A stretch of 64,000 bases of DNA. Source: Oscillospiraceae bacterium (GTDB lineage Bacteria > Bacillota > Clostridia > Oscillospirales > Acutalibacteraceae). Position 1 is the first letter of the stretch, and each line of letters begins with the position of its first letter. The notes beneath the pieces were generated by a model that did no database searches, was not told the DNA's origin, and worked only from the letters and a program-made list of their open reading frames with translations. Position numbers and translations under genes: made by a program. Shown here piece by piece: positions 24,614 to 32,323 of the stretch. Where the stretch lies: positions 1-64,000 of the forward strand of contig SVPE01000006.1 of NCBI GenBank assembly GCA_015066015.1. The letters are read 5' to 3'.

Positions 24614-26002
24614 GTGAAAAATACAACAAGACGTGTATACATTGTGCTTTTGTTGGTCGTTGTCTTTTTTGCAGGCCTCGGTTTTATGCTTTACACATTT
24701 ATAACTGACGGTACTACATGGGTAGCCGACAGAGGCAATGAACATATTTATTCTGAAGGTAGTCTTACTGTAGCGGGAACAATTTTTGACCGTAAGGGCG
24801 TAGAGTTGATTTCGACAGTAGACGGGGAAAGAATTTTCAATGACGATGAGGCGGTGCGGCGTTCCACACTTCATATTATCGGCGATTCATCGGGATACAT
24901 TTCAACGGGTATACAGACACTGTACCGGTCAAATCTCGTAGGCTATAATTTCACCAACGGTATATACGGGGTTCTTTCTTCTGATGAGGGCTGTGATATC
25001 CGACTTACGGTTGATGCCGATGTTTCTGCGGCAGCCTATGAGGCTATGGACGGAAACAAAGGTACTGTTGTCGTATATAATTATAAAACAGGTGAAACTT
25101 TATGTATGGTGTCTGCTCCGGATTATGATCCTTTGGATATACCTGACGATATCGATACGGATACAACGGGAAAATATGAGGGTATTTATCTCAACAGAGC
25201 AATTTCGGGAGTATTCACACCCGGTTCAACCTTTAAGGTTGTAACTGCAATTTCGGCTATAGAGAATATTCCTGATGTGTTTAAAAAAGAGTTTAACTGT
25301 ACAGGCAAATATACTACCGGAAGTGCTGCCGGCGACGGTGACGTCATTTGCCACAGCAAGCACGGTAAAATAAATTTTGCTGACGGACTCAGTCATTCGT
25401 GCAATGTGGTTTTTGCCTCGCTTGCAAACGAGCTTGGTGCTGAAAGGCTGACGGAAACTGTCCGTAAGCTCGGTTTCGGGGAAAACGTTACAATAAGCAA
25501 GGCTGATGCGGTTAGAAGCACCTTTGATGTCAGCGGCAGTACAAAGCTTGATCTCGGCTGGGCAGGAATAGGTCAGTATACAACTCTGGTCAATCCCTGT
25601 CAGATGCTTATGCTCATGGGAGGTATTGCAAACGGCGGAACGGCTGTTATTCCTTATCTTGTAGAGGATTCATCAGAGCTTATTGACGTTAAAGGAAAGA
25701 TGAATCCGGCATTTACACTAAGCCCTGAGACGGCGCTTACCATAAAGAAGATGCTGAGATATAACGTAACAAGCTATTATGCTGATGAGACATTTCCCGG
25801 ACTTGAAATGTGCGGAAAGACCGGTACGGCTGAGGTGCCGCCTGATGAGGATCATGCATGGTTTGTGGGATTCTCGCAAAGGAATGATTTTCCTTATGCA
25901 GTTGTTGTATGCCTTGAAAATGGTGGCTCGGGCTTTGATGAAGCAGTACCTGTTGCAAACACTGTAATGCAGGCATTGCTCAGAGCTGACGGATTAAGAT
26001 AA
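24614..26002 (+). CDS. Class B penicillin-binding protein (PbpA-like transpeptidase)
   Basis: A 462-residue protein. GTG 24614 is chosen because GGGAGG lies eight bases upstream; the open frame extends back into ftsW. One N-terminal membrane helix (about 8-29) is followed by a short pedestal domain and the transpeptidase domain. The active-site motifs are STFK (about 205), SCN (262-264) and KTGT (402-405). The short pedestal and size fit the PbpA group, which pairs with a RodA-type SEDS protein, rather than a full FtsI. It cross-links peptidoglycan outside the membrane. It is co-transcribed with the FHA and SEDS genes. Confidence 0.9.
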   Translation: MKNTTRRVYIVLLLVVVFFAGLGFMLYTFITDGTTWVADRGNEHIYSEGSLTVAGTIFDRKGVELISTVDGERIFNDDEAVRRSTLHIIGDSSGYISTGIQTLYRSNLVGYNFTNGIYGVLSSDEGCDIRLTVDADVSAAAYEAMDGNKGTVVVYNYKTGETLCMVSAPDYDPLDIPDDIDTDTTGKYEGIYLNRAISGVFTPGSTFKVVTAISAIENIPDVFKKEFNCTGKYTTGSAAGDGDVICHSKHGKINFADGLSHSCNVVFASLANELGAERLTETVRKLGFGENVTISKADAVRSTFDVSGSTKLDLGWAGIGQYTTLVNPCQMLMLMGGIANGGTAVIPYLVEDSSELIDVKGKMNPAFTLSPETALTIKKMLRYNVTSYYADETFPGLEMCGKTGTAEVPPDEDHAWFVGFSQRNDFPYAVVVCLENGGSGFDEAVPVANTVMQALLRADGLR

Positions 26003-26033
26003 TAAGATTTTAATGTTAAGTGAGGAAAAATAA

Positions 26034-27398
26034 ATGAGCGATACAATAGCAGCACTTTCTACGCCGCTTGCACCGGGCGGAATCGGGGTAATAAGGATTT
26101 CCGGTGATAAGGCTACAGAAATTGCCGACAGAGTTGTCAGGACTACATCGGGAAAGTCTATGTCAGATATGAAGGGCTATAATGCTGCCCACGGAAAGGC
26201 CTATGACGGGGATGAGTTGCTTGACGAGTGTGTTGCACTTGTTTTCAGAGCACCTAAAAGTTATACCGGTGAGGACATTGTTGAAATTTCCTGCCATGGA
26301 GGTGTGCTTGTAACCAGCCGTGTATTAAGGGCTGTTTTTTCGGCCGGAGCAAGACCTGCCGAGGGCGGAGAGTTCACGAAAAGGGCATTTCTTAACGGAA
26401 AAATGGATTTGTCTGAAGCAGAGGCGGTTATGGGGCTTATAAGTGCAAGAGGTGAAGGCGGAATGAAGGCTGCACTCACTGCTCTTGACGGAGCTCTCAG
26501 CAAAAAAATCAACACCTACTGCGATACACTTGTTTCTGCGGCGGCGAATATGGCTGCCTGGGTTGATTACCCTGATGATGAAATTCCTGAGCTTGATTTC
26601 ACTGTGCTTGAAAAAAGGCTCAATGAGGTTTATAACGGAATAGAGTCGCTTCTCAGTAAGTTTGATGCGGGTAAAGCGATCACCGACGGAGTTGAGACTG
26701 CTATTGTGGGAAAGCCTAATGTAGGAAAATCTGCACTGATGAATATGCTTTCAGGGTTCAGACGCTCCATCGTAACGGATATTGCCGGCACAACACGGGA
26801 TGTTGTTGAAGAAACAGTACGTGTGGGTAGGGTGATTCTCAATCTTGCCGATACGGCAGGTATCCGTGAAAGTGAGGATGCAGTTGAGAGTATTGGTGTT
26901 GAGCTTGCAAAAGAAAAAATAGAAAACGCAGGACTTATTCTTGCCGTTTTTGATGTATCAAGAGGGCTTGATGAAAGTGATGAGGAAATCCTTGAGCTTT
27001 GCAAGGGCAGAGACGTAATCGGTGTAATCAATAAAACCGATCTTCCCTGTAAGGTCGATGTCGAGAGAATAAGGGAAGCCCTCGGTGAAGTGATTTTTAT
27101 AAGTGCGCTTAAGGGCGACGGTGAAAAGGAATTGTCCGACGCTATAGAGCGGGCTCTCGGTACGGATAAGATTGATACTTCACAGGCAATGCTTACAACC
27201 GAAAGGCAAAGAAGAAGTGCTCAGAAGGCTCTTGAAGGTATAAAGGAAGCAATCGACGCAGTAAATATGGGAATGACTATGGATGCCGTAAATGTGTGTA
27301 TTGACTCAGCGATTGAGAATTTGTTGGAGCTTACGGGTAAAAAAGCGAGAGAAGCTGTTGTTGATGAAGTCTTCTCAAGATTCTGTGTTGGTAAATAA
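26034..27398 (+). CDS. mnmE: tRNA uridine-5-carboxymethylaminomethyl GTPase MnmE
   Basis: A 454-residue protein of standard MnmE (TrmE) length. The N-terminal formyl-THF-binding domain starts TIAALSTPLAPGGIGVIRISG. The GTPase insertion shows GKPNVGKSA (about 224-232), DTAGIRE and NKTD. The C-terminus ends in the diagnostic CVGK. With MnmG it installs cmnm5 or nm5 groups at the wobble uridine of tRNAs. The gene is at the end of the wall-synthesis cluster with a 31-bp gap after the PBP gene; mnmG is not in the window. Confidence 0.95.
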   Translation: MSDTIAALSTPLAPGGIGVIRISGDKATEIADRVVRTTSGKSMSDMKGYNAAHGKAYDGDELLDECVALVFRAPKSYTGEDIVEISCHGGVLVTSRVLRAVFSAGARPAEGGEFTKRAFLNGKMDLSEAEAVMGLISARGEGGMKAALTALDGALSKKINTYCDTLVSAAANMAAWVDYPDDEIPELDFTVLEKRLNEVYNGIESLLSKFDAGKAITDGVETAIVGKPNVGKSALMNMLSGFRRSIVTDIAGTTRDVVEETVRVGRVILNLADTAGIRESEDAVESIGVELAKEKIENAGLILAVFDVSRGLDESDEEILELCKGRDVIGVINKTDLPCKVDVERIREALGEVIFISALKGDGEKELSDAIERALGTDKIDTSQAMLTTERQRRSAQKALEGIKEAIDAVNMGMTMDAVNVCIDSAIENLLELTGKKAREAVVDEVFSRFCVGK

Positions 27399-27407
27399 GG
27401 TGATATT

Positions 27408-28145
27408 ATGAAAAAAGCAGCGGTTATAACAGGTGGCTCCGGCGGAATCGGCGAAGCAATATGCAGTTTGCTTGCAAAAGACGGCTATAATATAATACTG
27501 CATTATAACAGTAATGAGAAAAAGGCTGAGAACATTGCCGTGAAGCTAAAAGAAAGCTACGGCATTGAGGTCTTTACGGTGGGCTGCGACCTTGCCGAAG
27601 ACGGCGCCGGAAAAGCTCTCGGAGAAAAAATACAAGAGCTTACAGATAATGTGCAGGTGCTTGTTAATAATGCAGGGGTCTCTCTCGTCGGAGTTTTTCA
27701 GTGCCTTGACAGTGAAAGCGTAAGAAGACTTCTTAATGTGAATCTTACAAATGCTATGGAGCTAACTGCAAAAATAATGCCGATGATGCTGAAAAATCAT
27801 AAGGGAAGCATAATCAATATTTCCTCTGTGTGGGGAGTCACAGGCGGCTCGTGTGAGGTGCATTACAGTGCATCAAAGGCGGGGCTTATAGGCTTTACAA
27901 AAGCCCTTGCAAAAGAGGTCGGTCCAAGCGGTATAAGAGTAAACTGCGTTGCTCCCGGGTTTATTGAAACCGAAATGAACAGTTGTTTCGATACAGAAGC
28001 AGTAAAGGGTGTTGTAGACGAAACACCTCTTTGCCGTACGGGTAAACCCTACGATGTAGCAGAGCTCGTTTCCTTCCTTGCAAGTGACAAGGCGGATTTT
28101 ATCACAGGGCAGGTCATAGGTGTTGACGGTGGCATGGGAATATAA
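27408..28145 (+). CDS. SDR-family oxidoreductase, FabG-like
   Basis: A 245-residue short-chain dehydrogenase. The dinucleotide motif TGGSGGIGEAI is at about 8-18, NNAGVS at about 88, and the catalytic Ser-Tyr-Lys set is visible as NISS and YSASKAG (about 152-158). The C-terminal GQVIGVDGGMGI is typical of FabG-type reductases, which act on 3-oxoacyl-ACP, but many other substrates are known. Nine bases separate it from mnmE, so it is probably the last gene of that operon, ahead of a clear terminator. Confidence 0.85.
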   Translation: MKKAAVITGGSGGIGEAICSLLAKDGYNIILHYNSNEKKAENIAVKLKESYGIEVFTVGCDLAEDGAGKALGEKIQELTDNVQVLVNNAGVSLVGVFQCLDSESVRRLLNVNLTNAMELTAKIMPMMLKNHKGSIINISSVWGVTGGSCEVHYSASKAGLIGFTKALAKEVGPSGIRVNCVAPGFIETEMNSCFDTEAVKGVVDETPLCRTGKPYDVAELVSFLASDKADFITGQVIGVDGGMGI

Positions 28146-28149
28146 AAGG

Positions 28150-28188
28150 CTCTCCGATTACCTTGAAAAAGGTATCGGAGAGTTTTAT
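28150..28188. terminator. Terminator between the SDR gene and trmO
   Basis: A 14-15-bp stem with one mismatch (28150-28164 with 28169-28182) is followed by TTTTATAC. It lies between convergent genes. Confidence 0.8.
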
Positions 28189-28191
28189 ACT

Positions 28192-28863
28192 TTACTTTTC
28201 GTTTACGTCTGTTACTTTTAGTGTTCTGCCGTTTACGGTGAATTTTATTTCATATGAAGCAAAGCTCATTCCGTAAATTCTTTCGGGGTCATCCTGATAT
28301 GACGGTCTTGGGTCAGCGCTGAGTACTGCCTTAAGTGCAGTTCTTTTTTCTTCTGCCACGCCTGTAAGCAGATTTTCGGGGAAATCGACCTCCAGATGTC
28401 TTTCTTCAAGGCTTTCGGTGAATCCTCCGACGGCACGGGGGATACTGTCAGCATAGGGCAGATAGGGCTTTATATCGTATATAGGTGTGCCGTCAAGCAG
28501 GTCCGCTCCGCTTACGTGGAGAATGATGCCTTCGGTTTTGGAAAACTCGACTTTATCAAGCTTCAATGCGGAAAGTCCTATGGCATTAGGTCTGAACGGT
28601 GAGCGTGTTGCAAAAACACCCATACGCTTGTTTCCGCCTAAAAGGGGAGGTCTTACCGTTGGCGACCAGTCTTCTCTTACTGCCTCGGAAAACTGCCACA
28701 GCACCCATATATGGGAGAAATCTTCGAGTCCGCGAAAGGCTTCGGGGACACTGTATTCTTTCTCGAAAATAATTCGTCCGGTGCTTTCGCTAACAAGACC
28801 GCTTTGTCTGGGTATGCCGAATTTTTCCTTAAAGTCCGTTTCAATATGAGCTATAATTTTCAT
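28192..28863 (-). CDS. trmO: tRNA (N6-threonylcarbamoyladenosine37-N6)-methyltransferase TrmO-like
   Basis: A 223-residue protein of the TsaA/TrmO (YaeB) family. It shows KFGIPRQSGL at the start, the FSHIWVLWQF segment, and FATRSPFRPNAIGLS, the SAM-binding signature of the family. The later IYDIKPYLPYAD is the second conserved block. TrmO methylates t6A37 of tRNA-Thr(GGU). The start codon overlaps the stop of sdpI as ATGA, so it is translationally coupled to the sdpRI pair, an odd functional mix. The length agrees with the family. Confidence 0.88.
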   Translation of the reverse strand: MKIIAHIETDFKEKFGIPRQSGLVSESTGRIIFEKEYSVPEAFRGLEDFSHIWVLWQFSEAVREDWSPTVRPPLLGGNKRMGVFATRSPFRPNAIGLSALKLDKVEFSKTEGIILHVSGADLLDGTPIYDIKPYLPYADSIPRAVGGFTESLEERHLEVDFPENLLTGVAEEKRTALKAVLSADPRPSYQDDPERIYGMSFASYEIKFTVNGRTLKVTDVNEK

Positions 28864-29504
28864 TCTGTTTTGTCCTTCTTCTTTTTATAAAGCATATAAC
28901 TGTAAGCAGTTGGGACAAGAACCATTATAAGAACGACAGGGAAGAAAACAAAGGGGCTTTCGAGAAATGCTGTTGCAATTATAACAAGGCCGCAGACTAC
29001 CCAAAGCTTGCCGGCAAGAGCATGGGTTTTTGTCCAGTTTTCGCTGTCGTCGAGTGTCCATGGGAGTTTAATGCCTATAGTGTAGGTCTGTTTACACTTA
29101 GGTAGATAATTTCCGGTTATTACAATAATCAAACCTACGAACAACATTGTGATAAGACCGACTTTAATCTCTTTTCCGAGGGCCACAGGGTAAATCATGG
29201 TGCACATCAGAAGGCTTACTGCCGGGATAATGTAAAGCACCAGGTTGAATACCTTGTCGCTGATGTTCTTGTGCTTCGGGTCGAGTTTTGTAGCAAAAAT
29301 GCAGATAAGATGCATTGCAAGCATAAAGAAGGGCAAGCCGAAAACTGCAAAGGGCTTACTGCTGAAGCCGTCAGGCTCGTTATTTGCGCTGAAATGGGTC
29401 GGTATACTGTCGGGAAGTTTGCTCCACAGAATAATACCCACAATCATCGGGGAAAGGGTCAGTACGGATGTTAGAATTATTGTTTTCAGATGCTTTTTAA
29501 TCAT
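28860..29504 (-). CDS. sdpI: SdpI-family membrane protein
   Basis: A 214-residue membrane protein with six predicted helices. The DUF1648 segment LPDSIPTHFSANNEPDGFSS is seen at about 30-49 and the SdpI signature GNYLPKCKQTYTIGIKLPWT at about 130-150. In Bacillus subtilis SdpI gives immunity to the SdpC toxin and also sequesters the repressor SdpR at the membrane. Here it overlaps sdpR by 8 bp and trmO by 4 bp. No sdpABC toxin genes are seen nearby, so it may give immunity to other strains' toxins or have a housekeeping role. Confidence 0.85.
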   Translation of the reverse strand: MIKKHLKTIILTSVLTLSPMIVGIILWSKLPDSIPTHFSANNEPDGFSSKPFAVFGLPFFMLAMHLICIFATKLDPKHKNISDKVFNLVLYIIPAVSLLMCTMIYPVALGKEIKVGLITMLFVGLIIVITGNYLPKCKQTYTIGIKLPWTLDDSENWTKTHALAGKLWVVCGLVIIATAFLESPFVFFPVVLIMVLVPTAYSYMLYKKKKDKTE

Positions 29505-29772
29505 CGGTGTCAGCTCCTTTCAGTTGTTTGATCCAAAGCATTATTTCTTCTAGCACAGAAGCGTTCAGCTCATAATAAATATATTTCCCTTCGCGCTCGT
29601 CTCTTATAAGGTCGGCATCCTTTAAAACGGAAAGGTGCCTCGAAATTGCCGCGCCGGAAACCGGAAAGGCTTCGCTTATTTCGCCGGCAGATTTCCGTCC
29701 TTTTTTCAGCATTGCGAGAATGTCGCGCCTTATAGGGTCGGAGAGAGCCTTCATAGTGTTCTGAATGCTCAT
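29497..29772 (-). CDS. sdpR: ArsR-family repressor SdpR
   Basis: A 91-residue winged-helix repressor. The start at 29772 follows AGGAGG on the minus strand; the longer frame to 29805 overlaps the operator. The ArsR core reads MKALSDPIRRDILAMLKKGR, then the recognition helix VSGAAISRHLSVLKDADLI and the wing REGKYIYYELN. There are no cysteine clusters of metal-sensing ArsR proteins, in line with the SdpR type. It should bind the perfect palindrome at 29797-29823, which lies just downstream of its own -10 box, and be relieved by SdpI. Confidence 0.88.
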   Translation of the reverse strand: MSIQNTMKALSDPIRRDILAMLKKGRKSAGEISEAFPVSGAAISRHLSVLKDADLIRDEREGKYIYYELNASVLEEIMLWIKQLKGADTDD

Positions 29773-29796
29773 TATTATTACCTCCTTATAAGATAT

Positions 29797-29823
29797 ATTT
29801 AACATTTAAGTTAAATGTTAAAT
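29797..29823 (-). promoter_or_regulatory. Perfect palindromic operator for SdpR
   Basis: Two 13-bp arms (29797-29809 and 29811-29823, ATTTAACATTTAA and its complement) flank a single central base. The site covers the predicted transcription start of the sdpR-sdpI-trmO operon. Confidence 0.8.
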
Positions 29824-29825
29824 GT

Positions 29826-29854
29826 ATAATAGCATGAAATTTTTCTTTTGTCAA
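29826..29854 (-). promoter_or_regulatory. Sigma-A promoter of the sdpR operon
   Basis: On the minus strand TTGACA (29854-29849), a 17-bp spacer, and TATTAT (29831-29826), with an extended -10 TGC. Confidence 0.8.
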
Positions 29855-30131
29855 GAGTCTGTGCTGAAAATGTCTGTACTCCGGATTGTGAGGATAGTTT
29901 TCAGCTCGCGCGGTGTTTTTTTGATTTTCGCAGAAAGTAAAAAAAGCAGCGAGTCGCTCTGAACATGCGGCGTTGCTTTCAAACATTGATGAATCGGTGC
30001 AGGGTGGGAAATTTTTCGTATGAGGGCGACTCGCTGAGCAACGCCGCAGGCGTTGCATCACCGCGCTGCTTCGGGGTGAAGTATAAACGCCGGATGTCTT
30101 TTGACACCCGGCTGTAAGAGAATAAAGTAAA
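29855..30131. repeat. GC-rich intergenic block with interleaved inverted repeats, no gene
   Basis: Arm A (29948-29957, AGCGAGTCGC) pairs with A' (30026-30035), and arm B (29967-29977, GCGGCGTTGCT) pairs with B' (30037-30047). The order is A-B-A'-B'. An outer AGCAGCG/CGCTGCT pair spans 29945-30070. A separate hairpin at 30089-30112 (GCCGG, one mismatch, TGTC) may end the leftward SDR gene. The block is clearly richer in GC than its surroundings. Confidence 0.55.
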
Positions 30132-30926
30132 TTATGATTTAAGAATAAGACCGATTGCAAATACCTGAGCCTTTGCAGGTAATACGTTAAGAAGCATGAG
30201 AAGAGGATTCCGATTGATGTTGTAAAGATATTTCGGCTTTTTCGACTCGAGTGCTTCAAGGGCAAGCTCAGCGATTTTTTCGGCAGGTATGTGTCTTGAC
30301 TCTACGCTGTCAACGATTGTCTGGAACTTCTTGGCGTTGTTGACATAAAGCTTTGTGTTATTACGGAAGCGTTCAAGTGCAACATTCGAAACATTGAGCA
30401 GACCGGTTTTGACTGCACCCGGACGGATAACCGAAACGGGAATATCGAGCAGCTGAAGCTCCTGACGAAGTGAGAATGCATACTTTTCAAGAGTTGTTTT
30501 TGTAATGCCGTAAATACCTGTAAAGGGAAGAGGGTCAAGGGGTGCGAGCTCACTTGAAGTGATAATGATTCTGCTTCCTGTGAAAAGAAGGGGCTTGAAT
30601 ACCTTGTTGATACGGAAAACGCCGAATACATTTACGTCGAAAATTTTTACAAAGCGTTTTTCGTCCATCTCTATGAGAGAATCAAGGTCGTAAATGCCGG
30701 CAGTATGTATAACAGCGGCAAGGTTCTTTGTCTGCTTGCTGATATTTTCGTAAACCGATTCGACAGAGGCCATATCGGTTACGTCGCATTTGTAAAAGCT
30801 GACGTTGCCGTAGTCTTCACCTTCGTTGTAATCGAGTCCGAAAACACGGTAGCCTTTTTCATTGAGAAGAGAACAGATTGCTTTTCCCATACCGCCCGTA
30901 GCACCGGTTACAAGTACATTTTTCAT
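30132..30926 (-). CDS. SDR-family oxidoreductase
   Basis: A 264-residue short-chain dehydrogenase. The N-terminal nucleotide motif is TGATGGMGKAICSLL, with an Asp (GLDYNE) after strand 2 that suggests NAD(H) preference. HTAGIYD and the catalytic IITSSE and YGITKTTLEKYA (Tyr, then Lys four residues on) follow. The C-terminal 60 residues are longer and more hydrophobic than FabG types and resemble membrane-associated SDRs acting on lipids or steroids. It is four bases downstream of the DtxR-like gene and closes the operon. The substrate is unknown. Confidence 0.85.
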   Translation of the reverse strand: MKNVLVTGATGGMGKAICSLLNEKGYRVFGLDYNEGEDYGNVSFYKCDVTDMASVESVYENISKQTKNLAAVIHTAGIYDLDSLIEMDEKRFVKIFDVNVFGVFRINKVFKPLLFTGSRIIITSSELAPLDPLPFTGIYGITKTTLEKYAFSLRQELQLLDIPVSVIRPGAVKTGLLNVSNVALERFRNNTKLYVNNAKKFQTIVDSVESRHIPAEKIAELALEALESKKPKYLYNINRNPLLMLLNVLPAKAQVFAIGLILKS

Positions 30927-30930
30927 TTTG

Positions 30931-31314
30931 TTATTCTCCTATTATTCCTTTGTGGTTCTCCAGACTTTTTTTAATTGCTTCGAATGTTTCTTCGGAAATG
31001 ATATGCTCTATTTTGCAGGCGTCTTCCGATGCGATTGTTTCGGGTACACCGATTGCAACAAGACATTTTGTCAGGATGGTGTGTCTTTCGTAAAGGATTG
31101 TAGCAATCTTTTTTCCGGGCTCAAGAAGAACGATGTTTCCGTCGCCCATTACATCTATATATCCGTTTTCGCGGAGATTTTTCATAGCTACACTTACGCT
31201 TGGCTTTGAGAATCCGAGTTCCTTTGCAATGTCTACCGATCTGCAGGAGCCCTTTGTATTCGTGAGCATATATATGGTTTCAAGGTAATTTTCCGCTGAC
31301 TGTTGAATTTTCAT
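30931..31314 (-). CDS. DtxR/MntR-family metal-dependent regulator
   Basis: A 127-residue protein, shorter than MntR (about 142 aa) and without the SH3 domain of DtxR. The winged helix-turn-helix is CRSVDIAKELGFSKPSVSVAMKNL. Aligned by eye to MntR, the metal ligands seem largely kept: Glu12 (Glu11 in MntR), His78 in the YERHTIL helix, and the Glu-His pair in KIEHIIS. The position of MntR Asp8 is Asn9 here. It likely senses Mn2+ or Fe2+. Its neighbours are replication genes and an SDR, so its targets may be elsewhere. Confidence 0.82.
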   Translation of the reverse strand: MKIQQSAENYLETIYMLTNTKGSCRSVDIAKELGFSKPSVSVAMKNLRENGYIDVMGDGNIVLLEPGKKIATILYERHTILTKCLVAIGVPETIASEDACKIEHIISEETFEAIKKSLENHKGIIGE

Positions 31315-31332
31315 GGCTTTACCCTTTCACAT

Positions 31333-32310
31333 TTATTTAATTTGTCTTATATCTTTTCCGCAGAAGGCAAGGGGGAGACTGCTTCCGAAAAGGCGGGAAG
31401 CGATACGCTGTGTATATTTTTCGTAAATTTCGTCCATTTCGAGATTGGTGCTGATTATGGTGGGCAGATTCCTGAGAAGCCTTGTGTTGATGATGTCGTG
31501 AAGCGCTGCAGTTGTGAACTGAGTTATAAATTCAACTCCGAGGTCGTCGATTATGAGAAGATCAGCACTTGTGATTGCTTCCTTTTCACTTTCGTCGGAT
31601 ACCAGCTTTCGTCCGAAATGCTCTTTTTCCAAAGCTTCCATTATATTCTGAATACTGCCGTAGTAAACACCGTAGCCGTGCTCGATGACAACATTGGCAA
31701 TAGCAAGAGAAAGGTGCGTCTTACCAAGACCGGTGCCGCCGTACATAACAAGTCCCTGGGCTTTTCTGGTGAAGTTTTGTGCATAGTCTTTGCAGAAGTT
31801 GAGTATGCTTGCCATATGTTCACGCTGACTGATGCCCAATACGGGGTCGACAACATCGGGATAGTAGCTGAGGGAGAATTTTTCGAAGGTGCAGCTTTTT
31901 ACAGGTGCAGTTTCACCTAAAAGAAGTTTTGCCTGATTTATGACCTCTTTTTTCTGACAGTCGCAAAAATATCCGCCCTGTGAGCCTGTGTCCTTGCAAC
32001 GGAGACAGGTATATTTTATATCAAGGTAATTTTCATCAAAGCCGTTTTCTCTGAGAAGCTGTTTTTTTCTGCTCTGGGCTGCGAGGCTTTTTAAGGAAAG
32101 CTCTCTGATATATTTTTCTGCATCTCCACCCATGGCCAGCGCCTTGACGGCATCGAGTCCGTAAGAGGCGATTTCACCCTCTACTCTTGAAATTTCCGGG
32201 CAAATTGAAATTACTTTAAGACGGCGTGCATCGTTTTCGCTTTCTGCTTTTTTTCTGCGGCGTTCAAGCTCTTCCTTTGCTCGCTGATAAACTATCTGCT
32301 TGTATGCCAT
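31333..32310 (-). CDS. DnaC/DnaI-like helicase-loader ATPase
   Basis: A 325-residue AAA+ protein. An N-terminal helical region with a four-cysteine cluster (CLRCKDTG...CDCQKK at about 100-125) recalls the zinc domain of DnaI. The Walker A motif GGTGLGKTHL is at about 190-199, Walker B is LLIIDDLGVE, and an arginine-finger segment RIASRLFG lies near the end. These proteins load the replicative helicase DnaB (DnaC in Bacillus). The DnaD-like gene lies 13 bp upstream, as in the primosomal arrangement of Bacillota. Role as a chromosomal helicase loader is a family-based inference. Confidence 0.87.
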   Translation of the reverse strand: MAYKQIVYQRAKEELERRRKKAESENDARRLKVISICPEISRVEGEIASYGLDAVKALAMGGDAEKYIRELSLKSLAAQSRKKQLLRENGFDENYLDIKYTCLRCKDTGSQGGYFCDCQKKEVINQAKLLLGETAPVKSCTFEKFSLSYYPDVVDPVLGISQREHMASILNFCKDYAQNFTRKAQGLVMYGGTGLGKTHLSLAIANVVIEHGYGVYYGSIQNIMEALEKEHFGRKLVSDESEKEAITSADLLIIDDLGVEFITQFTTAALHDIINTRLLRNLPTIISTNLEMDEIYEKYTQRIASRLFGSSLPLAFCGKDIRQIK

Positions 32311-32323
32311 GGTATCACCTCTT

